DNA from: Mytilus californianus
Taxonomy: Eukaryota; Mollusca; Bivalvia; Mytilida; Mytilidae
DNA: 64,000 nucleotides
Direction: 5' to 3'
Assembly (NCBI RefSeq): GCF_021869535.1
Contig: NW_026262679.1
Coordinates: 79,481,143-79,545,142 of the forward strand
In this document: positions 35,440 to 47,340 of the stretch, piece by piece
Layout of the letters: every line of letters starts with the position of its first letter
How positions within the stretch are numbered: position 1 is the stretch's first letter
Program-made: the position numbers and the translations under genes
The notes under the pieces: model-generated
Database searches by the model: none
What the model was told of the DNA's origin: nothing
What the model saw: the letters and a program-made list of their open reading frames with translations, nothing else

Positions 35440-35530
35440 AGGGGGAGGTTTGTCTAGCCATTAAAACAGGTTCAACCCACCATTTTTTCCTAAAATGTCC
35501 TGTACCAAGTCAGGAATATGGCAGTTGTTA
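35440..35530 (+). mobile_element. Family D repeat fragment
   Basis: GGGGGAGGTTTGTCTAGCCA, GTTCAACCCACCATTTT and CTGTACCAAGTCAGGAATAT are the reverse complement of the 42415-42500 sequence. Confidence 0.65.
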
Positions 35531-35574
35531 TCAAATAGTTCGTTTCTATGTATGTTGGCGTTTGTTTTTGTTGC

Positions 35575-35830
35575 ACTTCAGTGTTCCCGTTGTTCCTTTG
35601 TTTTCCTCTTACAGTAGACGTGTTTCCCTCGGTTTTAGTTTGTAACGCGGATTTGTTTTCTCTCAATCGATTTATGACTTTTGAACACCGGTATACTACT
35701 GTTGCCTTTATTTAATGCCTTTCAACTTTGTATTTGATTTTGCCTTTCTTCTGCGTTGATTTGAGCGCCATCTATGAGTCTCGTGTAGCCGAAACGCAAG
35801 TCTGACTAACCAAATTATAAGTCTGGTATA
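35575..35830. repeat. Dispersed repeat related to 45350-45440
   Basis: TTCCCTCGGTTTTAGTTTGTAAC, AATCGATTTATGACTTTTGAAC and CGGTATACTACTGTTGCC match CTCAGTTTTTGTTTGTAAC, AATCGATTTACGAGATTTGAAC and CGGTAAACTACGGTTGCC downstream. It then runs into GCGCCATCTATGAG. Confidence 0.65.
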
Positions 35831-35879
35831 TTTAATGAATTTATCCATCAGTATCCATATCTGATAAAAGTTCAAAAAT

Positions 35880-36170
35880 CCTTATCCAAATATGAGGGTA
35901 TGGATGGGGATTACAGAATAGAGAATAATTGGCCAGAACAAATATGAAGAATAGAGAAAAAATGGACCAAAAATTAAAGAATATAGATAATGAGGTGCTA
36001 AAATATAAAGAACAGAGAATAATGAGGTGCTAAACTATATAGAATAGAGAATAATGAGGTGCTAAAATATAAAGAATAGAGAATAATGGACAAGAAGTAT
36101 AAAGAATAGAGAAAATAGCCTAGAAAATAAAAGAATACAGAAATGAAGTATCATCCATCCAGACCCTCAA
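35880..36170. repeat. Fold-back with an internal ~32-bp minisatellite
   Basis: Units such as GAATAGAGAATAATGAGGTG and CTAAAATATAAA repeat from about 35915 to 36140. The array is flanked by an inverted pair: ATATGAGGGTATGGATG (about 35890) and CATCCATCCAGACCCTCAAATAT (about 36152). Confidence 0.65.
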
Positions 36171-37049
36171 ATATAAAGTTGTGAACCGACTATGTGGTGA
36201 ATTATAATCTCGGGACTAATACATTTTGAAAACCAGCTGTGAGCAGTTGTACCCAGATAATTACAAAAAAATGCAAATTATAAATTATTTAAATATGAAA
36301 CGTTTTCTTGATAAAACATTAGCTGGTATTTTCCAGGTCGACAGTTTTGGAGTCTTAACTAAAAAGAAAGCTTAAAACATAAAATTTAAAAGATCTACAC
36401 TGACGGTCAAAGCGGTTAAATCAGAAATTAAATTACAATCTCACTTGACGAAGCTAATTCAAATACGTTTCGTGCGCTCAAAACTCTTTATTCTACGTAT
36501 TTAAAACCAAATATATACGACATTTTAAGTATACTAGATCTTCATTTGAAAATGCATAATATAAACGGAAACATACAGGTTTTAAAAATGACACTAATCT
36601 ACTCGAAAATACAAAAGAGAACAGTTTAAATAAAACTTGTAAGATCATACAAAAATATAAATATATAATTTGATGTTGTATCAATGATACCGAATGCTTA
36701 AAAGTCGAATTAAACAAAATAACATTTGGAAAAGTATCTTTATAAGACAAACTATATCCATCGGTAATTGCTACATATAACTGAGTACAAGTACTGAGAA
36801 ATTTGCATGTACGTATTCGTAATCAGATACCTTATTTACATAAAAAGAAAAAAAAACGTTTTATGTAACAAAAATAAACTCATCATAGATACCAGGATTA
36901 AACATACGCCAGACGCGTAATACCTGCATACCCAGAGATTTACATATGAATCCAGAAGTGTCACCGGTGGCTGATTTGTATGTTGAAACCATCAAATTAC
37001 AATGGTTCAATCTGCAACCAATCACCAGCGAGGGAAATTGACAAAAGGA

Positions 37050-37326
37050 TTGCGCCTTCAAACATGTTTATCCCGGCCACATTCTGTATATGTCTGTCCC
37101 TAGTCAGGAGCCTGGAATTCAGTGGTTGTCATTGGTCTGTCACATTTGTTTTGCGTAAATTGTTCGGTTATAAATTAGGTCGTTTGTTTTCTCAATAGAA
37201 TTGTTTCATACTTTTCATGTCGGGACCTTTTATAACCAACTATACGGTATGGGTTTTTCACTTTATTTGAAATTTGGTGGCTAGTTGTCTCATTGACAAT
37301 CATACCACATCTCCTTATTTTTATAA
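37050..37326 (+). mobile_element. Family A repeat copy
   Basis: Contains GTCCCTAGTCAGGAGCCTGG and TTCAGTGGTTGTC; CTTTTATAACCAACTATACGG; and the terminus GTTGTCTCATTGACAATCAT then ACCACATCTCCTTATTTTTAT. It is a truncated tail in the plus orientation. Confidence 0.8.
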
Positions 37327-38764
37327 GAACTATGAATTGCGGAACAAAGAATGTGTCTACAGTTTTTAATTACAGAATAACCGTTATTCTTATATACATT
37401 CTTTTGATAATTGTCAAGGATATATAATAAAAACTTTTAATTCAAAACTACACACAAAAAAAATCGGTTATGTATAGGCTTGTCTGTCTTTCTTTGTATT
37501 TAGTATATTCATTATTATTTCTATTATTCATAAGCCGATTTGACCAATCATAACACACGATAATCATATAAATACTTACATAATTGGTGTGTTACCCTAG
37601 CACATGACATTGATGCTTCGTATTCAAATATCTCTAATAATCTATTATTCGTTTTGTAGATAATTTCTCAGTAGCTCAATAAAGAAAAATCTTTTGAAAG
37701 GAAAATTGCTATCTAGACAGACGAGGAAAATTCAAACACCTGAGCTTAAATGATAATTTAATGATGTTGGACAATTTTTTATTCGTCGTGTTGAACATCT
37801 TTTCACTGAAAGACAAATTATTATATGATTTCAGTTTTGTAACAATTCAGTTTTTTTCAACATAGGCTTGTGACAAATGATTTATTGTAATTTGTAACGA
37901 GGGAATTACGGCAATTTATGGGAAAATACACGTATCAAAACAAATTTACGATCTGCTTAGTGGGTGTCATTACACACCTTTGTCTCACCCCTCACCTAAA
38001 TAAAACTTTTACTTTCAATAACATTTGCTTATGCAACGTTTATTTTATATAAAACTTTTTTTTTTGTCGTATGGTTTATTCATGGTATTTCTTAATCAGA
38101 ATTATTAAATGACAAGACCGCCAATACACGTAAGATTTATATATATGATGACTATAAGTATATGATATGACAGAGTAATCGAAAATTCGGGCAACGTATC
38201 AACTTGCTTTATTAAAACAACTGATTTGACAATAAATTGGGGAAGGAGACAACAACACACTAATCCAGAAAGGAAAACTGGTTGACAGCAAGACATAGCT
38301 ACAGTTAGTATATAATAAATTTTTCAATGTTGCAGTCTGTCAAATCTTTAACATACGATGCATACCAGATACTATTAATTGATCCGATTTTTGCAGGTCA
38401 CACCGCTTAAGTTAACCACATATCAGACGTTTTTTATCGTCGCCCGGATCTAGAAATAACACAGGGTTTCAGTAAATGTCCCTTTTTCACCTGTCATAAT
38501 TTGCACCTGGATTTTGTCAATACAGACGTTCATACTTGGTATTGATAAAGAATCGGCTTACGTGACTGCATTAACTTTCCTAGAATCCAATCAAAGTCTA
38601 ACTTTGTTTGCTAGTGTTTTACTCCACTTTCATCATCGTCAAATTGTCACTGAAAATGAACTACTTAGCTCACTGAGCCACTGAGATCCCAGTTCACAGT
38701 CTGACGTAGGTGTCATTTTCATAATTTCCTTTTTCAAAAGTCAACTTCCAACTTAAATTTGAAG

Positions 38765-41040
38765 GGATGAATGAATGAATATTTTATTGTAGAAGCAAAC
38801 ATAATGCTATAGCAAAATAACATAATATATGTACATAGTGACAATAAACAAGGAACAATATAATCAAATCATAGCAAGTACAGAAATACAACTGTTATGT
38901 AATCATGATTTGTGATCTTAGCTTCCATGCTGCATTTAGAAATTAGCACAATTTTCGGTTAAATTCTATGAGCTAGCTTGCAGAAGAAATACAAGCTTGG
39001 TCATGAACAGTAGAAGGTAAAAGCTGTAGCCTAAAAGCTCTAAAAGCAGAATATACTAATACAAAATGATATTTCGCCTGTTCTATACTTTCATTATAAC
39101 AACATGTAAAAATACGATATTCTCTTGAAATATTGTAACGACCCACTAATGATTCATACGACAAGAATGGTGTCTTATATGAGCAACCTCTCCTACCTAT
39201 GAATCATGAAAATATCATTTGTTGGTTAACTGATCAAGCTTTGTAAATAATTTTGTCTTTTAAAGTGGTCAAGTTTAGTCACGTCTTAATTGTCTACAAA
39301 GTTAAAATTTAGTTTCACTGCTATCCTTGTGTACATGGGATGAGGTGACTATAAATTTTAATTTACTAGTGGTGTCCCTCTCAGTATGCTCTTTTAACAT
39401 ATCAATGTGGCACAAATATATACTTCTTCTCGTTGAAGTGGTGTGTTGAACATACAGTAAGTTATTAAATTTGGACTCTTTAACAGATGGGCGTACCTGG
39501 ACAGTGATCAGTAGATGTCCAAAATTGCTTAATAAAAAAAACGCTATTATTAAGGATGATTCTGAACAATTTGATCATCCCGTTGTATCATTTTTACATT
39601 TGTTTTCTGTAAATTTCTGATACAAAGCCAAAAACAAAATCAGTACATGTATATCTTCCGGTACCTTATTTCGTTTTGTTTCAATAATTTTAACGGGTCC
39701 CAAACAGAATAATCGAAGACTATTTCAAAAGAGCTAATAATTCAAAACTCACGAAAGACCCAAAAAATGTAGTAAGAAGCTTAAGGACTCCATCATCCTA
39801 GTTTTTCTGTATTTCTAAACAAAAAGTTATAATCATATTTTCATGAAATTCTTTCAAAAGCCGCTCTAGATTCTTGGTAATAAAAATTGGATTTAAATTA
39901 TTTTATGAATAACTAGGAAAAAATTGGCATAATGTAAGACCCCTGGTCTTAATGGATGGATTTAAGAAGACCGTGTGATCTTAGCTTCCATGCCGCATTT
40001 AGAAATTAGCACAATTTTTCGATTAAATTCTATGAGCTAGCTTGCAGAAGAAATACACAAGCTTGGTCATGAACAGTAGAAGGTAAAAGCTGTAGCCTGG
40101 AAGCTCTAAAAGCAGAATATACTTATACAAAATGATATTTCGCATGTTCTATACTTTCTTTATAACAACATGTACAAATACGATATTCTCTTGAAATATG
40201 TAACGACCCACTAATGATTCATACGACAAGAATGGTGCCTTATAGGAGCAACCTCTCCTACATCTGAATCCTGAAAATAAAATTTGTTGGTTAACTGATC
40301 AAGCTTTGTAAATATTTTTTCTTTTAAAGTGGTCAAGTTTTAAGTCAAGTCATAATTGTTTACAAAGTTTAAGTTTAGTTTCACTGCTATCCTCGTGTAT
40401 ATGGGATGAGGTGACTATACTTTTTAATTTACTTGTGTTGTCCCTCTCAGTATGCTCTTTTAACATATCGATGTGGCACAAATATATACTTCTTCTCGTT
40501 GAAGTGGTGTGTTGAACATACAGTAAGTTATTACATTTGGACTCTATAACAGATGGGCGTACCTGGACAGTGATAGATGTCCAAAATTGCTTAATAAAAA
40601 AAACGGTATTACTAAGGTTGATTATGAACAATTTTATCATCCCGTTGTATCATTTTTACATTTGTTTTTCTGTAAATTTTCTGATACAAAGCCAAAAACA
40701 AAATCAGTACATGTCTATCTTCCGGTACCTTATTTCGTTTTGTTTCAATAATTTTAACGGGTCCCAAACAGATTTACCAAAGACTATTTCAAAAGAACTA
40801 ATAATTCAAAACTCACTAAAGACTCAAAAAATGTAGTTAGAAGCTTAAGGACTCCATCATCCTTGTTTTTCTGTAATTCTAAACAAAAAGTTATAATCAT
40901 ATTTTGATGAAATTCTTTCAAAGGCCGCTCTAGATTCTGGGTAATAAAAATTGGATTTAAATTATTTTATGAATAACTAGAAAAAAAATTGGCATTAAGT
41001 AAGATCCCTGGTCTTATAATGGATGGATTTAAGAAGACCG
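38765..41040 (-). mobile_element. LINE 3' region, tandemly duplicated (1,063-bp period)
   Basis: 38911-39973 and 39974-41040 are direct copies; for example GTGATCTTAGCTTCCATG is at 38912 and 39975, and both end AAGAAGACCG. Read on the minus strand, a decayed C-terminal frame (LVGRYNISREYRIFTCCYNE, then HFVLVYSAFRAFRLQLLP, about 39164 to 38976) resembles the Cys/His motif region at the end of LINE polyproteins. Below it, CAATAAAATATTCATTCATTCAT (38766-38790, minus sense) looks like a LINE 3' end with a poly(A) signal and short terminal repeats. Only one copy is followed by this end. Confidence 0.7.
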
Positions 41041-41607
41041 TTACGCATGAAAATATTTTGTTAAAGTTGTAAAAATTGAGCAACAAAATTGAAAAAGTAA
41101 ATATTATTTTAGCCTTAATGTTTCTAAGAAGAATAGTTACAGAAAATGAGCTTAGGAACACGTTATGACCAATATGTATTTATTTAAGAATATGTATAAA
41201 TTCCAGAAAGCGTTCCTACACAATCATCCTATAAAAGTTTCCTCAAAAAAGGCTGGAGTTAGGAAATTTGAATAGTAAAACATGGAAGTGACACAAATTT
41301 CTCTGAAATAAAAGTCTTATAAACCTGAAAATTAACATTTATGGTTGTCATTCTGCACATCAAGTTTTTTTTTAATAAAGGGCTCACGAGAGGTTTTAAC
41401 TGGGTTAAACATACTTGTCTACGCTGTGAAATTTGAATTGTGATCCCTTTTGTTCTCATTCCTTTTGAAAAACCCAAAATTCTGAAATGAAATGCCAATG
41501 TTGTGTTCCCTGAAAAAAATTCGAGAACAATTGGTTATAGCTTTGTCCGTTTATCCCTGATGTTCGTCCAATCACTTGAGATACACTTAATTTTATTCAA
41601 AAGTATA

Positions 41608-41800
41608 CAGAAGAGAGGCAAGAGATACCAAATTGACATTCAAACTTGTAAGTCGAAGACGAACTGACAAGGCTATGGCAGAAAACGAAAAATGGGCAAA
41701 AAGACAAAAAGACAAACAACAGTATTCAAAACACAACATAGAAAACTAAAGACTGAGCAACATGAACCCCATTAAAAACTTGGGTGATCTCTGGTGTTAT
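41608..41800 (-). mobile_element. Family E repeat, truncated copy
   Basis: GAGATACCAAATTGACATTCAAAC, GACAAGGCTATGGCAGAAAA, AACAACAGTATTCAAAACAC and TTGGGTGATCTCTGGTG match 30915-31100. Confidence 0.75.
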
Positions 41801-42299
41801 ACAAGTGTTAGATAGTAAGAAAGAGACATACACTGTTGATAAACACAAATAATTATATAATACTTACTTGTGTATGAATAACAATGGTAACACTATTCAT
41901 AAAGCTCAAACTTTTAGTTGTTTTCATTTAAATTTGACAAGTATCAATAGTATGCAAAAATTGATGGAAATCATATTCTGGCAATATTTTTAATTTTTTG
42001 ACATACAAGTCCCCCTCTTGAAAATTAACGATTCACAATTCCTTCTCCATTGGTTATGATGATCAAATCCATTGAACATTTTGGATAGGAAGTAAAATCT
42101 ATATAGTCCAAAATCGATTTTAGTTCTTTCGTTATTTCGACCCAAATCATGCAATTCTAGACAAAACCTTAACAATCATTTGACAGCATTTTATATTTGT
42201 TTTTAGGGGGTCGAAGTTTTTAGTAGATATGTGAAGGGGAAACTAAAAACACTTCAAATTTGCCTTTTAATCATTCCACAAATAGCAAAAAAAAACAAA

Positions 42300-42560
42300 A
42301 AGTAAAATAACAAAAATATTGAACTCCAAGATAAATTCAAAACGGAAAGACCTTGATCAAATGGCAAAATCAAATGCTCAAACACGTCAAACGAATGGAA
42401 AACATCTGTCATATTCCTGACTTGGTACAGGCATTTCCTTATGTAGAAAATGGTGGATTGAACTTGGTTTTAAAGCTAGCTAAACCCCTCACTTGTATGA
42501 AAGTCGCATAGAATTCTATTATATTGACAACAATGTGTGAGCAAAACAAACAGACATAAT
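42300..42560 (-). mobile_element. Family D repeat
   Basis: GAACTCCAAGATAAATTCAA, AACACGTCAAACGAATGGA and TATTCCTGACTTGGTACAGG, then GTGGATTGAACTTGGTTTTA. Shorter copies are at 49085-49170 and, reversed, 35440-35530. Confidence 0.7.
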
Positions 42561-42954
42561 AGACAAATATGTTAAAAATTATGGTACAGCAGTCAACATT
42601 GTGATATAAACATAATCACTATAAAACAAATAACTATTTCTACAAAGAAACTCAAAATGGCATAATCACGATCTATAGACAAAGTTCATAAGCAAAAATG
42701 AAAGACAAGAATACAAAAAATGATCATAGCACAATAGCACAATGGCGGGATGTATAAATACCGAGCCACGCCAAAAGGATATTACCAAAAATTGACTAAA
42801 TAGTAAAGGTTAAAAATGTATAAAGACAAATAAAAAGAACACTACAACACGCAATCAAGATGATAAACCACGTCAGTACCTAGAATCTATACTTCAAGAC
42901 CATCATGTATATTATTTGTAAAGTTGATATGGAATATTTATCTATCCAAAAGTA

Positions 42955-43243
42955 TTATGTATGTGCCTGTCACAAGTCAGGAGCCTGTAATTCAGTGGTT
43001 GTCGTTTGTTTCTGTGTATCATATTTGTTTTTCAGTCATTATTTTGTACATAAATTAGGCCGTTAGTTTTTTCGTTTGAATTGTTTTACATTGTCATTTC
43101 GGGGCCTTTTATAGCTGACTATGCGGTATGGGTTTTGATCATAGTTTAAGGCCGTACGGTGACCTGTAGTTGTTAATTTCTGTGTCATTTGGTCTCATGT
43201 GGAGAGTTGTCAAATATACCACATCTTCTTATTTTTATATGAC
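42955..43243 (+). mobile_element. Family A repeat copy
   Basis: CACAAGTCAGGAGCCTGTAA, CATTTCGGGGCCTTTTATAG, GGCCGTACGGTGACC and the terminus ACCACATCTTCTTATTTTTAT. Confidence 0.85.
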
Positions 43244-44156
43244 CACACAAATGAAACAGAATAATCATAAACAATTCTCTCATGCAGTAATATCTCCTTT
43301 ATCTTTTCATGTAAATTGTATTCAAAATATTTAAAAAATAGGCATTTGCATTAAACATGATATTAAATGATTTAATAAATCCAAAAAAATAAGAAAAATA
43401 AAAAATAAAAATAATAAAGAAGAAAAATGTGCGCGTAAGATTTTTTCAAGATAATACCAAATAAATCCCTCATCCAATACTATCTTCTAAATACTGTACA
43501 CAGACAGATACTCCGCCTATCTGTTGTATTCAGGTGTCCATCTTAATTACAATATTCGAGCGAACTCTGACAAAAAAATTTGCAAGCAATCCATTCATAT
43601 GTTTGGTCAACATGGATATCAATAATAGTCTTTGAAACTATTGACGCCAAGAAGTCTGTGAAAGAATTAAAGAATAAAATACGACAACTATTTTTTTCTT
43701 TGTATATAGATAAAACGTACTTAGGAATAACAATTTAATTCATTATATATCTCAACATGATCATCAAAGCTCGTCGCTTGTTGCAAATTTAACAAAATTA
43801 AACTACGTTGAGTGGAGAAATATCGTAGCACTCGCAACAGAAAGAGATTCTATGAATATATTCTTGAGCTGGATTAAATATCATATTTGTTGAATACTAT
43901 CATTTTGAAAATTTTAAAAACTTTTGATTTGGAATTCACTATGAATTATACAAACATTGGATTTTTATTTCACTGTGCATTAAACAAAATCCGAACTTTG
44001 GAGAACTTATTTCAACTTGGTGAACTTAAGACTATAAGGCCTGACTGTTAATTATTGTGTATGTGTATGTGTTGTTTGTTTGAATTGTTTGTTTTAATGT
44101 AAATATTGTTGTTAATATTGTTTCCTTTGTAACATATATTTGAGGTCAAAACAAAA

Positions 44157-44174
44157 TTTGGTGCTCGTCCGGGG
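44157..44174 (+). other. Possible LTR-element primer-binding-site-like motif
   Basis: TTTGGTGCTCGTCCGGGG is reminiscent of a primer-binding site complementary to a tRNA 3' end (TGG followed by an acceptor-stem-like sequence) and is unusually GC-rich here. It follows an AT-rich stretch ending TCAAAACA. No gag, pol or paired LTR is visible. Confidence 0.2.
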
Positions 44175-44569
44175 TCGAAATTGGGACTGCTTAAATTAAA
44201 TTTTAGTATGATTAATGGAGGTGGGGGTATACGCCAATAAGACGGCAACACAGCAGCAACAACAAATTGAATTTTATTTGAAATTGTGTTTTTTTCCAAC
44301 CAAAAATCAAATATGTTTTCAAATTTGAAACACTTTTCAAACCAGGAAGAGTTTAAGACACTGAAAATCGATAAGTTATTGAAGTTTGGCGCTGTTTATG
44401 GTCTAGAAATTAAATGTCCCATGCTGAAATTTGAAATAAGAACTTGGTGGTTCCAGTTTTAGTATGAGAGGAAAGAAGAAGGGCAAATTTCTCCTGAATT
44501 TATTTCACACCAGGACATTTTAAAAAAGTATTTCAATTTTCACTATCATCAAAATACTGGACTTTATAT

Positions 44570-44985
44570 CGACAACACATTTGTTAAGTTTCGTGGATTG
44601 CTATTTCAAAAGACAGTCGGTATTAAAATGGTACTATTGTGTACCACTACTGACGGACTTGTTTTTGTATTAATGTGAAGCTGAGTTCATACAGACTCTT
44701 CTCAAAGACAAAAAGAAAAAGAATCTTGCAAAGTTCAGGAATTTCATTTTCATAGATATTGATGATGTTATGTCACTCAATAGCCCATATTTCAATGACC
44801 GCTTTCATCTCAGATATCCCAGTGAACTTGATTATTTGAACTTTGGTGGATAGTTGTCTCATTGGCAATCATACCTCAGCTTCTTTTTTTTATATTGATA
44901 TTAAGGGTACTACCGAAAATAGAAGGTCTGCTTCATATCTTGATCTTTTCCTCGATATTGGCACAGATAGAAGTCTGCTCCATTG
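44570..44985 (+). pseudogene. Penelope-type reverse transcriptase, heavily decayed
   Basis: DNTFVKFRGLLFQKTVGIKM (44574-44633) is the pre-catalytic region. After a frame change, EAEFIQTLLKDKKKKNLAKF and FIDIDDVMSLNSPYFNDRFH (about 44684-44809) carry the altered catalytic box (DIDD in place of Y-DD). After a ~55-bp insertion at about 44838-44892, the frame resumes as DIKGTTENRRSASYLDLFLD with IGTDRSL. This is the same RT type as at 18585 and 61640. The end is lost in repeat sequence near 44985. Confidence 0.75.
44838..44892 (+). mobile_element. Very short family A insertion inside the RT relic
   Basis: TTTGGTGGATAGTTGTCTCA, TTGGCAATCATACC and TCAGCTTCTTTTTTTTAT are the last ~50 bp of family A. 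It interrupts the RT sequence between SELD and DIKGTT. The flanks TTGATTATT (left) and TTGATATT (right) look like an imperfect target-site duplication. Confidence 0.7.
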
Positions 44986-45189
44986 TATGGTATTTACATA
45001 TCTTAACTAATACGATATGCTCGTATATGTTCACACTAACAGGGTATGCTCCTTACACAAAAACTGCTCCAACAGAGTTACAAGGAAGAACGACTGAAAC
45101 GACACTACATAACTTTAACGGTCACCATCACGATTTGATTTACCGAAACTATGTATCGGTATCTCAACTCACTCTCGGCATGTTTTAGC

Positions 45190-45450
45190 GATCTTAGATC
45201 TTTAGATACCAGTAAAGTTAGTCATCTGATTAGTAATTTTACCGATTGGGTCCTATTCCCGATTGTGACGTTTTGACATGGCGAATGATGCATGCATAGA
45301 AGAAACGCTTACCCTGTCGACGCATCTTGTTTTGCTCCTTTTGGACATGCGCTTCCCTCAGTTTTTGTTTGTAACCTAGATTTGTCTCTTCCTAATCGAT
45401 TTACGAGATTTGAACATCGGTAAACTACGGTTGCCTTAATTTACACCGTA
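45190..45450. repeat. Family G repeat, copy 2, with adjoining dispersed repeat
   Basis: CCGATTGGGTCCTATTCCCG, TTGTGACGTTTTGACATGGC are the reverse complement of 25140-25250. 45350-45440 matches 35620-35720. Confidence 0.65.
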
Positions 45451-45539
45451 TCACGGACGGTTCCAAATGTGTACTTGGGGGTTTTATCAATATTTTGAAA
45501 CATATCACCAAATTATACTTACTTAAAAGACAGGTGAAG

Positions 45540-45690
45540 GATACCAAAGGGACATTCAAACTCATAAGTCGAAAAAAAAACTCACAACGCCATGGCTAAA
45601 AAAGAAAAAGAAAAACAGACAAACAACAGTTCATAAAACAACATAGAAAATTAAAGACTGAGCAACACGAACCCCACCAAAAAACAGCCA
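45540..45690 (-). mobile_element. Family E repeat, truncated copy
   Basis: GGATACCAAAGGGACATTCAAAC, CACAACGCCATGGCTAAAAA and AAAGACTGAGCAACACGAAC. Confidence 0.8.
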
Positions 45691-46168
45691 AAACCGTAAT
45701 TCTAACGGAATCTGGCAAAATTTGCATGAATTTGCATGAATACTAGTGTTTATCTAAAAAAAAATACCAAAAAGGACATTCTTAGCCGAAACAAAAAATT
45801 TTTTGAAAGTAAAGCTGTGTGTCGGATACTTTAAATTAAAATACATTTGGTTAGAAATATCACTCGATGCAAAAATTTTCAAAAAATATGTAAAATTTTT
45901 CATTTTGTATCAACATGTGCTTTCAACAGCAATACATATAGCGCTGAATAACAATACAGGTTTATGCAAATAAGTTTTACTAATATTTGTATAAATAATA
46001 ATTAAAGTACATGATATTGATTGTTTAATATTCAATTTCAGTACGATCTAATATTTTCATTTTTGCCTCTGTGAGTGAAACAAATACAGGAGAAATTGGT
46101 CCTACTTGATATAAGTAAAAAAAATCAAGGGTGTCCACTCGCCTCAACAAAAAATGTCTAACTTCACA

Positions 46169-46784
46169 GTACCCAAATTGCACCGAGTACCCAAATTGCA
46201 CCTATTCATCAAAAATAGCTGCGAAAATCTTACAAGTTTTCTTTGAGACTAAATAATTTGTATTTTTATGATTTGATATTATAGACGTCTTTTAACATAG
46301 GTAACTATATTCAAATATACAAAAAACGTTCACAGTATATATATTTCAACAGATGAAGCACACTGGAAAAAGTAAAATCTACTGAACGTCGCCATGCGAC
46401 GTTCACAAATAGTCATCTTTTAAAAATGAGCAAATAAAATATGTTACAAGCATCTATTTCTTAAAAAATGAATACTAAGCATGGACTAATGTCAAATTGT
46501 TCTAAATATTTGAAGAAATAAACAAAACAACTGTTATTCTATTTTTAAGGATGTGAATTAAAAGATGGTTGCAATTTGAGTACTCCTCATTACAGAATCA
46601 TGGATCGTTTGGAGGTCGGTTCAAACCCATTTTTCTATGATTCACTATGGATTCAAAATCAAATTGGTGTAACTATACAGTAAAAAAGGATACATCTACA
46701 AAATAAACACAGAATGGTAACTTTTGTCTAAATTGTTAAAAAACGTAGGTGAAAAAACTGTCAAAATAGGTGCAATTTGGGTAC
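46169..46784. mobile_element. Candidate inverted-repeat element with central hairpin
   Basis: GTACCCAAATTGCACC occurs twice at the left (46169-46184 and 46187-46202). Its reverse complement is at the right end (GGTGCAATTTGGGTAC, 46769-46784), with a diverged internal copy at 46567-46583 (GGTTGCAATTTGAGTAC). At the right end the match extends to AATAGGTGCAATTTGGGTAC. A perfect 9-bp stem GAACGTCGC/GCGACGTTC with a CAT loop is at 46384-46404. No coding capacity is seen. Confidence 0.65.
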
Positions 46785-46795
46785 CCTCACGTTAT

Positions 46796-47200
46796 AGATA
46801 TAAGAAGATGTGGTATGAGCGCCAATGAGACAACTCTCCATCCAAGTCAAAATTTATAAAGGTAAACCATTATAGGTCAAAGTACGGTCTTCAACACGGA
46901 GCCTTGGCTCACACCGAACAGCAAGCTATAAAGGGCCCAAAAAAATACTAGTGTAAAACCATTCCAACGGGAAAACCAACGGTCTAATCTATATAAAAAA
47001 ACGTGAAACGAGAAACACTTATGAACCACATCAACAAACGACAACTACTGAACATCAGATTCCTGTCTTAGGACAGGTGCAAACAATTGCAGCGGGTTTA
47101 AACGTTTTAATGGTACCAAACCTTCACCCTTATCTGAAACAATAGTGTAACATCACAACATAAAAAACACACTATAACATATCAATTGAAATGGCTTAAC
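46796..47200 (-). mobile_element. Family B repeat (family A relative)
   Basis: TATAAGAAGATGTGGTATGA gives the family A type terminus. The body differs: GTCAAAGTACGGTCTTCAAC, ACGGAGCCTTGGCTCACACC, AGCAAGCTATAAAGGGCCC. It retains the CCTGTCTTAGGACAGGTGC module. The reversed copy is at 60357-60642. Confidence 0.8.
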
Positions 47201-47340
47201 TCAATCAAAAGACATATTAACGCCAGTACTATTTCAGTTTTTTATTTATTTTCTAAATGTTGCATAAGTTTACAGTGGTCACTTGAAGTTCATTATTACA
47301 TTTTCTTATTAGAAAAGCCAGTGAAATTTACAGTGCTTTG

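Noticed and set aside
40350-40836. Opposed frames of 96 and 99 codons
   Set aside because: Both lie in the duplicated LINE 3' region and are not preserved between the two copies.
44862-45188. 108-codon open frame
   Set aside because: It crosses the family A terminus, RT relic and a dispersed repeat in a frame different from the RT; chance frame.
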